A program made the translations under genes and the position numbers. 64,000 nt of DNA, from the NCBI RefSeq assembly GCF_001428025.1, contig NZ_LMSC01000005.1, positions 433,224-497,223 on the forward strand, written 5' to 3'. This stretch comes from Phycicoccus sp. Soil748. GTDB taxonomy: Bacteria > Actinomycetota > Actinomycetes > Actinomycetales > Dermatophilaceae. Below are positions 9,812-16,777 of the stretch, one piece after another (the first letter of the stretch is position 1; each line of letters opens with the position of its first letter). The notes under the pieces were generated by a model that did not search any database, was not told the origin of the DNA, and saw only the letters and a list, made by a program, of their open reading frames with translations.

Positions 9812-10897
9812 ATGACCGCACCCAGCGCGCCCCGCACCGCCACGGGCACCACCACCGCGCCAGGCACTCCCGCCGCGGGCAGTGGTGACGTCGTGGTGCG
9901 CACGCTCGCGGTGCACGACGACGCCGAGGTGGCGGCCGCCCATGTCGCGGTGACCGCGTCACGCAACTTCCAGCGGCCGTGGGCCAAGCGTCTGTCGCTG
10001 CGCGAGCTCACCGTCGACCTGCGCGACGAGAGCACCGTCGAGCGGCTGGAGCCGTGGGTGGCCCTCGTCGACGGTGAGGTGGCCGGCCTTGCGCTGCAGT
10101 GGTTCCCGCTGCTCGACAACACGCGCTTCTGCTGGGTCGAGGTGGACGTCCACCCGCGGCTGCGAGGGCGTGGAGCCGGCAGCGCACTCGTCGAGCGCGT
10201 CGTCGACCGGACCCGCGAGGAGGGGCGCACGACCGTCCTGGCCGAGACGCACGTGCCGGACGGCGCCCGCGTCGACCACCCCCACGTGAGGTTCGCCGAG
10301 CGGCACGGCTTCACCTACGCCAACACCGAGATCCGACGGATCCTCGACCTCCCGGTCGACCCCGCCAGACTCGAGCAGCTGGCCGCCACGGCGGCGACCG
10401 GGCACGGTTCCTACCGGGTCGAGTCCTACGTCGGTCGGCTCCCGGAGGAGCTCGTGGCGTCCTACTGCGACTGCTCCAACCAGCTGGCCGTCGACGCGCC
10501 CACCGGGGACGTCGACTTCGAGGAGGAGTCGCTCAGCCCCGAAACCTACGCGGAGAACCTCGACCGCATGACCCGCCAGGGCCGCGCCATGGTGCACACC
10601 GTCGCGTTGGCCCCGTCGGGCGAGGTCGTGGCCTACAACGACCTCGTGGTCAGCGCGGACGACCCGCACGACGTCTCGCAGTGGGGCACGCTCGTGCGTC
10701 GCGAGCACCGTGGCCGCCGGCTCGGCATGGCGGTGAAGGTGCGCGGCCTGCAGGAGCTCGCCCGCGTGGCACCGGCGGCGCAACGGGTGCAGACCTGCAA
10801 CGCCGAGCAGAACGACCAGATGGTCGGGATCAACGTCGAGCTCGGCTTCCGCCGGGTCGAGGCCCTGCTGGCCTACCAGCGCCACGTCGAGGGCTGA
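9812..10897 (+). CDS. tandem-domain GNAT acetyltransferase
   Basis: 361 residues from ATG 9812. An Ala/Thr/Pro-rich leader precedes two GNAT domains. The first (about residues 30-185) has WVEVDVHPRLRGRGAGSALVE as its acetyl-CoA loop. The second (about 205-360) has WGTLVRREHRGRRLGMAVK and TCNAEQNDQMVGINVELGFR. Double-GNAT architecture is shared with mycothiol synthase and with many actinobacterial acetyltransferases of unknown substrate; the NAEQNxxMxxINxxLGF motif is of the second kind. No Shine-Dalgarno is visible; GACACT 6 bases before the ATG may be a -10 for a leaderless transcript. Confidence 0.85.
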   Translation: MTAPSAPRTATGTTTAPGTPAAGSGDVVVRTLAVHDDAEVAAAHVAVTASRNFQRPWAKRLSLRELTVDLRDESTVERLEPWVALVDGEVAGLALQWFPLLDNTRFCWVEVDVHPRLRGRGAGSALVERVVDRTREEGRTTVLAETHVPDGARVDHPHVRFAERHGFTYANTEIRRILDLPVDPARLEQLAATAATGHGSYRVESYVGRLPEELVASYCDCSNQLAVDAPTGDVDFEEESLSPETYAENLDRMTRQGRAMVHTVALAPSGEVVAYNDLVVSADDPHDVSQWGTLVRREHRGRRLGMAVKVRGLQELARVAPAAQRVQTCNAEQNDQMVGINVELGFRRVEALLAYQRHVEG

Positions 10898-10921
10898 GCG
10901 CGTCACTGGCCGGACGCGGCA

Positions 10922-10927
10922 TACGGT
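10922..10927 (+). promoter_or_regulatory. -10 hexamer of probable leaderless promoter
   Basis: TACGGT lies 6 bases before the ATG at 10934 and there is no ribosome site, consistent with a leaderless mRNA. Confidence 0.45.
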
Positions 10928-10933
10928 GGGCTC

Positions 10934-11239
10934 ATGCTCGTTGCCTTCTCCGTCTCCCCGTCCACCTCCGACCCCGACGGCTCGGTGGGTGCCGCCGTCG
11001 CCGACGCCGTCGCCGTGGTGCGCGCCTCCGGGCTGCCCCACCGCACCGACTCGATGTTCACGACCATCGAGGGGGAGTGGGACGAGTGCATGGCCGTGGT
11101 GAAGGGAGCGGTCGACGCCGTGGCCGCCCACGGGCCGCGCGTGAGCCTCGTCCTCAAGGCGGACATCCGCGACGGCCGCACCGGCGAGCTCACCGCCAAG
11201 CTCGACCGCCTGGAGGCGGCCATCGACGCCCGCAGCTGA
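10934..11239 (+). CDS. MTH1187 family thiamine-binding protein
   Basis: 101 residues. MLVAFSVSPSTSD at the N-terminus, HRTDSMFTTIEGEWDE in the middle and RVSLVLKADIRDGR near the end match the small ferredoxin-fold MTH1187/YkoF-like (DUF77) family, members of which bind thiamine or its pyrimidine moiety. The length is normal. It appears to be a single-gene unit with a leaderless promoter; the physiological role in this neighbourhood is not known. Confidence 0.85.
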   Translation: MLVAFSVSPSTSDPDGSVGAAVADAVAVVRASGLPHRTDSMFTTIEGEWDECMAVVKGAVDAVAAHGPRVSLVLKADIRDGRTGELTAKLDRLEAAIDARS

Positions 11240-11390
11240 CGCCCCACGCCCGCAGGACGTGCGGCCCCGGCGCGTGGCGGCCGTAGATCGTTGCCGGAAT
11301 GTAGCCCTCGGACGGACGCCTTGGCCCTAGGGTCGGCCGGGAGGTGCTCGGGGGAGCCGGGCCACGGCATGCGCAGGAGGAGACCGGGTC

Positions 11391-14300
11391 ATGTGGGCCG
11401 CGATCAGGTACCGCCGGGCCCAGGCTCTCGTGCTCGTCCTCCTCGCCACCCTGGTCACCGCGTGTGCGACGTTCGCGCCTCTCTACGAGCGGGCCCTCGA
11501 GCAGTCGCTGCTCCGCAAGGCGATCGACGGTGCCCCGGTCGCGGACACGGCCCTCGTGGTCCGCGGCGGACGCACGGCCGCGGACCCGCTGCGTCGCTCG
11601 GGCTCCCTCGGGACGGCGGTCCCCGGCGAGGTGCGGGCCCTGTACTCCGCCCCGGTCGGGCAGATGCTCGACGTCATCGAGATCGCCCCGAGGACCGGCC
11701 TCAAGTCGTCTCCCGGCCGTCTGGTGGCGCGCACCGACGTCTGCCGGCACCTGACCCTGACCTCCGGCACGTGCCCGTCCCGGGAGGGTCAGGTGCTGGT
11801 CAGCGCCAAGGACCAGGCGGTGTGGGGCTGGCGCATCGGGCAGGAGTTCCAGACCACCATCCCGAAGGCCAACGGGCAGGTCTACCCGAGGCCGCCGGAC
11901 ACGGTGGCGACGCTGACCGTCGTGGGCGCGTACGAGGTGAAGCCGGACCCCGCGTACTGGTTGCGCACCCAGCTCGACGGGAAGTCGGGCACCCTCATCG
12001 CCGTCGGCACCGAGCAGGTGCCCGGCATCGACGACTTCGTGACGACGGAGCAGACCTTCGACAAGCGGTGGGAGCAGGTGCAGTCGTCCCTCACCTTCCC
12101 GCTGCGCCGCGAGCTGCTCTCGGTCGACAACCTCGACCAGGTGACGTCGGTGCTCGGGAGCCGGGCGAACGGCTCGGCCCAGAGCGGGGTGCTCGTGGAG
12201 AGCGAGCTGCCGCTGGTCATCACCTCGGTCACCGGCGGCCAGAAGCAGCTGCGCGTGATCGTGCCCCTGCTCATGGCCCAGCTCGCGCTGCTGGCTGCGG
12301 CCATCCTGCTCCTGGTGGCCCAGGCGGCGGTCGAGCAGCGGCGTCCCGAGGCGGCCCTCGCGCGCCTGCGGGGTCGCAGCCGTGAGGGCGCGGGGCGCCT
12401 GGTCATGGGTGAGCTGGGTATGACGGTGGCGCTCGGACTGCCCCTCGGCTTCGGCCTCGCGGTGGGTCTGTCCGAGGTCGTGCGTCGGACCCTGCTGGCC
12501 CCCGGCGTCCCCTTCGAGGTGCCGCCCCTCGCGCTGGTGGGGCTGGGTGCGGCAGCGGTCGTCTGCGCCCTCGCGATCGTCCTGGCCGTCCGGCCCCTGC
12601 AGCGCCAGGCGATCTCGTCGCTGCTGAGACGGGTGGCCCCGACGAGGGCGGTCACCTTCGGTGTCGTCGACATCCTGGCAGTGGCCCTGGCCGCCTTCGG
12701 CCTGGTGGGCCTGGCGACCAAGACCCTCACCGGGCCCCTTGCCCTGCTGACCCCGACCCTGGTGGCCCTCGCCGGAGGCCTCGTCGTCTCCAGGCTCGCG
12801 GTCCCCGTCGCCCGGACCGCAGGGCGCGCCAGCCTCTCGCGCGGTCGGATCGGGCCGGCGCTCACGGCGTTCGGGCTGCAGCGACGACCGGCGATGCGCA
12901 AGGTCGTCACGGTGGTCAGCGTCGCGGTCGCCCTCACCGTCTTCGCGGGCAACGCCGTCGTGGTCGCCGACCGCAACTGGACGGCGCGGGCCCAGCTGCA
13001 GACCGGCGCCCCGCTGGTCCTCGGCACCGACAGCCGCAACCCGAGCGCCCTGGCCGTGGCCGTCAAGCGCATCGACCCCTCTGGCGACCGCGCGACGCCC
13101 GTCGCCGTCATCAAGCAGGTGGCGGCCGGGTCGACACCGACCATCGCCGTCGACGCGCAGCACTTCCCCTCGATCGCCTACACCCCGGCCGGCGAGGTCC
13201 TGCGCACCAGCGCCCTGCGGCCCCCGCCGGTGGACACCGTCGTCCTCAAGGGCGAGCGCCTCACCGGACGGGCCACCTGGCACGTCACGGCCGAGAGCAA
13301 CATCCTCTACCCGGGCTCGACCGGTCAGGCCTCCGACCTCGCGCCGGTCGAGGTGCGTTTCTCGGTCACCGGCCCCGACGGCACGCCACTCGTGCGGCAG
13401 GTGACGACCATCCCGGCGAACGGCTCAGGCTCGGCGAACATCTCGACCCCGCTGCTGTGCCCCTCCGGCTGCCGGCTCAACGGCATCGACTTCCGGCCGA
13501 CCGACCCGGCCACCAAGCTCGTCTCCGCCACGGTGGACGTCACCGGGCTCGGTGTCGACGGCCGCTCGCTGGGCATCGCCGACACCTCGCGGTGGAACGC
13601 CTTCGTCCCGCTCTCCAAGGACAGCACCGACGTCCTGAGGATGACCAACCCGAAGCCGGACACGATGCGGTTCGACGTGCGCACCAGCGGGGTGGCTGTC
13701 GGGCTGACGTACGGCGACGTGCCCACCCAGGTGCCGGGCCTGCTCACCGGCGCCGTGCCGCCCGGGGGTACGGCGGAGGGCTTCACCGCCGTCGGGATCA
13801 ACGGCGTCCCGCTCGCGGTCAGCAGCGCCCAGCGCCCTGCCGCCCTGCCCGTCGTCGGCGCCCGGGGCGTCATGCTGGACTACTCGACCCTGCAGCGGCT
13901 CGGTGGCACCCTCGCGCCGGGCGGCACGCTGTCGGTGTGGTTGCGCGACCCCGGACAGGCCGACGTGGTCCGCAAGGGACTCGCGGACGCCGGTATCGCC
14001 GTGCTGCGCACCGACCGCTTCACCACGGCCAAGGACCTGCTCGCCACCTCGGGCTCCGGGTGGGGGGTGCGGCTCGCGCTGTTCACCGGGGTCATGTCCA
14101 TCCTGCTGGCGGCCCTGGTGGTCATCGTCATGACCGTGACGGGGTGGCGCGTCGTGGCCCGCGACCTCGCCGCCCTCCACATGTCGGGCGTCCGGCTGCC
14201 GCTGCTGAGGCGGGCCCTGGTGCGTGAGCAGCTGCTGCTCGTGGTGGTGGGCACCGTCGTCGGCGTGCTGTGTGGTGCGGTCTCGGCCCTGGTGGCCATG

Positions 14301-14483
14301 CCGCTGCTGCCGCTGTTCGACGATCCCTCGGCCCCGGTGCCCGCGCTGGAGATCACCCCCTCCGTCCCCGCGGTGCTGCTGGCCACGCTCGCGGCGCTGC
14401 TGGTGCTCGTGCCGGTGGGCGCGATGGCAGCCCTCGGCTCGGGACGACGGATCGCCCTCCGACGCATCAGGGAGTCGCTGTGA
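11391..14483 (+). CDS. large FtsX-like ABC transporter permease
   Basis: 1030 residues with GGAGGAG upstream of ATG 11391. The first membrane helix is residues about 8-29, followed by a long extracellular domain, a central membrane block (LLMAQLALLAAAILLLVAQ and four more helices to about residue 480), a second large extracellular domain (about 520-880), and three C-terminal helices ending in a short basic tail. This is the FtsX/MacB-like layout seen in peptide, lipoprotein or cell-wall-linked exporters. It overlaps the first ATPase gene by 4 bases (GTGA). A MarR gene ends the operon, which suggests a stress- or drug-responsive export system. The substrate is unknown. Confidence 0.87.
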   Translation: MWAAIRYRRAQALVLVLLATLVTACATFAPLYERALEQSLLRKAIDGAPVADTALVVRGGRTAADPLRRSGSLGTAVPGEVRALYSAPVGQMLDVIEIAPRTGLKSSPGRLVARTDVCRHLTLTSGTCPSREGQVLVSAKDQAVWGWRIGQEFQTTIPKANGQVYPRPPDTVATLTVVGAYEVKPDPAYWLRTQLDGKSGTLIAVGTEQVPGIDDFVTTEQTFDKRWEQVQSSLTFPLRRELLSVDNLDQVTSVLGSRANGSAQSGVLVESELPLVITSVTGGQKQLRVIVPLLMAQLALLAAAILLLVAQAAVEQRRPEAALARLRGRSREGAGRLVMGELGMTVALGLPLGFGLAVGLSEVVRRTLLAPGVPFEVPPLALVGLGAAAVVCALAIVLAVRPLQRQAISSLLRRVAPTRAVTFGVVDILAVALAAFGLVGLATKTLTGPLALLTPTLVALAGGLVVSRLAVPVARTAGRASLSRGRIGPALTAFGLQRRPAMRKVVTVVSVAVALTVFAGNAVVVADRNWTARAQLQTGAPLVLGTDSRNPSALAVAVKRIDPSGDRATPVAVIKQVAAGSTPTIAVDAQHFPSIAYTPAGEVLRTSALRPPPVDTVVLKGERLTGRATWHVTAESNILYPGSTGQASDLAPVEVRFSVTGPDGTPLVRQVTTIPANGSGSANISTPLLCPSGCRLNGIDFRPTDPATKLVSATVDVTGLGVDGRSLGIADTSRWNAFVPLSKDSTDVLRMTNPKPDTMRFDVRTSGVAVGLTYGDVPTQVPGLLTGAVPPGGTAEGFTAVGINGVPLAVSSAQRPAALPVVGARGVMLDYSTLQRLGGTLAPGGTLSVWLRDPGQADVVRKGLADAGIAVLRTDRFTTAKDLLATSGSGWGVRLALFTGVMSILLAALVVIVMTVTGWRVVARDLAALHMSGVRLPLLRRALVREQLLLVVVGTVVGVLCGAVSALVAMPLLPLFDDPSAPVPALEITPSVPAVLLATLAALLVLVPVGAMAALGSGRRIALRRIRESL

Positions 14484-15379
14484 GCACTGGCACCACCGTG
14501 GAGCGCAGCACGACCTCGGGTCGCGGAGCCGAGGGCGTCAGGGGGCTCGGCGTCAGCACCCGCGGGCTCGTGCACATCTACCGCGCCGACGGGCACGACG
14601 TGGCCGCGCTCTCGGGTGTCGACCTCGTCGTCGCGCCGGGCGAGGTGGTCGGCCTGCTCGGCCCCTCCGGCGCCGGGAAGTCGACGCTGCTGACGCTGTT
14701 CGGCGGCTTGATGCGGCCGAGCGCCGGGCGCGTCCGCGTGGGGGAGCACGAGCTGTCGACCATGAGCGAGCCCGAGCTCGACCGCTTCCGCGCGGCCGAC
14801 GTGGGCATCATCCTGCAGGGCGCCGCCCGCAACCTGCTGCCCTACCTCACCGCCCGGCAGAACGTCGAGTTCGCCCAGCGCTCCGCCGTCAAGGCCGGGC
14901 GGGACGTGCCGTCCCCGGGGGAGGTGCTCGAGCTCGTCGGGCTCGACCACGCCGCCACCGCGCCCCTGGACTCCCTGCCGCCGGGACAGCTGCAGCTCGC
15001 CGCGCTCGCGGTGTCGCTGGCCAGCCGGCCGGGGCTGCTGCTCGGCGACGAGCCCACCAGCCAGCTGCACCACACCTCCCGCGACGTCGTGCTCGACGCC
15101 CTGCACCGCGTCAACGCCGAGTGGGGTACCACCATCGTCGTCGTCACCCACGACCCCGACGTCGCCGCGAGGCTCCCGCGCACCGTCACCATTCGTGACG
15201 GCCGAGTGGGTGGCGAGGGTCGGGCGGGCGAGGAGTACGCCGTGGTGTCGGCGGACGGCTCGCTTCCGCTGCCCGCCGCCGTGGTCGAGGCGTTCCCCCC
15301 AGGGACGCTCGTCCGTGTGCACCACGAGGACGGGGTGTGGTCCCTGGTCCGCGAACAGGGAGGGACCAGCAATGGCTGA
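14480..15379 (+). CDS. ABC transporter ATP-binding protein with degenerate signature
   Basis: 299 residues from GTG 14480. Walker A GPSGAGKST is at residues 61-69, Q-loop in IILQGAARN, Walker B LLLGDEPTS and switch His in VVVTHDPD. The LSGGQ signature reads LPPGQLQLAA and the D-loop reads TSQLHHTS, so this subunit probably contributes one weak ATP site when paired with the next ATPase. The C-terminus has about 55 extra residues after the ABC domain (EEYAVVSADGSLPLPAAVVE), perhaps regulatory. It overlaps both the permease gene upstream and the second ATPase gene downstream (8 bases). Confidence 0.9.
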   Translation: MSTGTTVERSTTSGRGAEGVRGLGVSTRGLVHIYRADGHDVAALSGVDLVVAPGEVVGLLGPSGAGKSTLLTLFGGLMRPSAGRVRVGEHELSTMSEPELDRFRAADVGIILQGAARNLLPYLTARQNVEFAQRSAVKAGRDVPSPGEVLELVGLDHAATAPLDSLPPGQLQLAALAVSLASRPGLLLGDEPTSQLHHTSRDVVLDALHRVNAEWGTTIVVVTHDPDVAARLPRTVTIRDGRVGGEGRAGEEYAVVSADGSLPLPAAVVEAFPPGTLVRVHHEDGVWSLVREQGGTSNG

Positions 15380-16088
15380 GCGCGACACGCGTCTCGCAGA
15401 CCCGGTGCGCGGCACCGACGAGGACGTGGAGTCGCCGCCGCTGAGGCTCACCGGCGTGGGTGTGCGGTACGGGTCGACGACCGCCGTCGTGTCGGCCGAC
15501 CTCGAGGCCTACGCGGGGGAGTTCATCGCCGTCACCGGCCACAGCGGGGCGGGGAAGTCCTCGCTGCTGTGGGCGATCGGGGGAGCGGTGGAGGCCGACG
15601 GCGTCGTCGAGCTCGGCGACGACCGCGTGACCGACCGGGCGCAGGCCGCCCGCCTCGGCATCGAGGTCATCCCGCAGGGCAGCGCCCTCGCGGTGCTGTT
15701 GTCCGCGCACGAGAACGTCGCCCTGCCGCTGCTCGCCCGTGGCATACCCGCCGAGCAGGCCCGTCGGCGCGCGGACGCGGCGCTCGCCTCCGTGGGTCTG
15801 GCCGAGTCCGGCAGCCACCTCGCCGAGGAGCTCAGCGGCGGCCAGCAGCAGCGGGTCGCGGTCGCGCGCGGGCTCGCCCTGCGTGGCCGGGTGCTCCTGG
15901 CCGACGAACCCACGTCCGAGCTCGACCACGACAACCGCGAGCGGGTGCTGGCGCTGCTGCGGGCCGAGTCCGACCGGGGGGCGATCGTCGTGATGGCGAC
16001 CCACGACCCGGAGGCAGCCGCCCAGGCCGACGGCGAGATCCGTCTCGATGACGGACAGGTCGAGACGGTGCGCGTGCCCCGCAGCTAG
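15372..16088 (+). CDS. ABC transporter ATP-binding protein (LolD/MacB-like)
   Basis: 238 residues from ATG 15372. All motifs are canonical: Walker A GHSGAGKSS at 56-64, signature LSGGQQQRVAVARGLAL, Walker B VLLADEPTSELD and VMATHDPE. It is the intact partner of the upstream ATPase and should energise the FtsX-like permease at 11391. The gene overlaps its neighbour by 8 bases. Its TAG stop codon is part of a TAGCCT hexamer that may serve as the -10 of the MarR gene. Confidence 0.92.
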   Translation: MAERDTRLADPVRGTDEDVESPPLRLTGVGVRYGSTTAVVSADLEAYAGEFIAVTGHSGAGKSSLLWAIGGAVEADGVVELGDDRVTDRAQAARLGIEVIPQGSALAVLLSAHENVALPLLARGIPAEQARRRADAALASVGLAESGSHLAEELSGGQQQRVAVARGLALRGRVLLADEPTSELDHDNRERVLALLRAESDRGAIVVMATHDPEAAAQADGEIRLDDGQVETVRVPRS

Positions 16089-16098
16089 CCTGCTGCGC

Positions 16099-16614
16099 GT
16101 GCCGAAGCCCATCCGCCTGCCGTTCGACCCGATCACGCGGGCGGCCCAGCTGTGGACCCAGCGCTGGGGACGCTCGTCCCAGCCCCTGGCCATGGCCAGC
16201 GCCACCTCGGTCATGCGGGTGCAGCAGCTGCTCATCACCGACTACGACGCGATCGTCGGGCGCCACGGGCTGAGCTTCGCCCGGTACGAGGCGCTGGTGC
16301 TCCTGGCGTTCAGCCGCGACGGCCGGCTCGGGATGAGCAAGATCGGCCAGCGGCTCATGGTCCACCCGACCAGCGCCACCAACATCATCCAGCGCCTGCA
16401 CGCCCAGGGGTTCGTCGAGCGCGTCCCCAACCCCGACGACGGGCGTGGCACCTTGGCCGTCATCACCCCGGCGGGTCGTGACGCGATGGAGGCCGCGACC
16501 GCCGACCTCGTGCAGGCGCGGTTCGGCCTCGGCATGCTGAGCGCGGCCGAGCACGAGCAGCTCTTCGCCCTGCTGCGCAAGGTCCGGGTCGGCGCCCACG
16601 ACTTCGACGGCTGA
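16099..16614 (+). CDS. MarR family transcriptional regulator
   Basis: 171 residues from GTG 16099. The winged helix covers LSFARYEALVLLAFSRDGRLGMSKIGQRLMVHPTSATNIIQRLHAQGFVERVPNPDDGRGT, here spanning residues about 60-120, with wing residues PDDGRG. TAGCCT at 16086-16091, overlapping the upstream stop, is 7 bases from the start, so the gene may also be made from its own leaderless promoter. It probably controls the ABC operon it ends, or the palindromic site before the downstream mutase; neither is shown. Confidence 0.88.
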   Translation: MPKPIRLPFDPITRAAQLWTQRWGRSSQPLAMASATSVMRVQQLLITDYDAIVGRHGLSFARYEALVLLAFSRDGRLGMSKIGQRLMVHPTSATNIIQRLHAQGFVERVPNPDDGRGTLAVITPAGRDAMEAATADLVQARFGLGMLSAAEHEQLFALLRKVRVGAHDFDG

Positions 16615-16629
16615 CCCGCCCGGCACGCC

Positions 16630-16702
16630 CCGCAAAGCGGGTGTCGCGTGGCGAAGCCGTCACGTATACGTCCCGGGTCACCGAACGACACCCGCTTTGC
16701 GG
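16630..16702. terminator. 17-bp inverted repeat with 39-base loop after marR
   Basis: Perfect 17-bp arms at 16630-16646 and 16686-16702 (CCGCAAAGCGGGTGTCG and its complement) enclose 39 bases that contain the 10-base palindrome ACGTATACGT at 16662-16671. It lies between the MarR stop and the mutase promoter, so termination of the ABC-marR operon is the simplest role. The large loop is unusual for a plain terminator, and a mobile or repeat-family origin is possible. Confidence 0.6.
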
Positions 16703-16740
16703 AGGGAGGGGCGTCCGGAGGCGGACCTGAGACTCGCGTG

Positions 16741-16777
16741 TTGGTGATTACTAGGACGTCCTAGTAAATTGCGCGGT
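16741..16777 (+). promoter_or_regulatory. mutase promoter with perfect 20-bp operator palindrome
   Basis: TTGGTG (16741-16746) and TAAATT (16765-16770) form -35 and -10 boxes separated by 18 bases. The -10 ends 7 bases before the ATG at 16778, so the transcript is probably leaderless. The spacer is filled by TTACTAGGACGTCCTAGTAA (16748-16767), a perfect 20-bp palindrome overlapping the -10 by 3 bases. A repressor dimer bound here would block RNA polymerase. The convergent TetR protein (18626-19261) is the best candidate and the upstream MarR the second. Confidence 0.8.
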
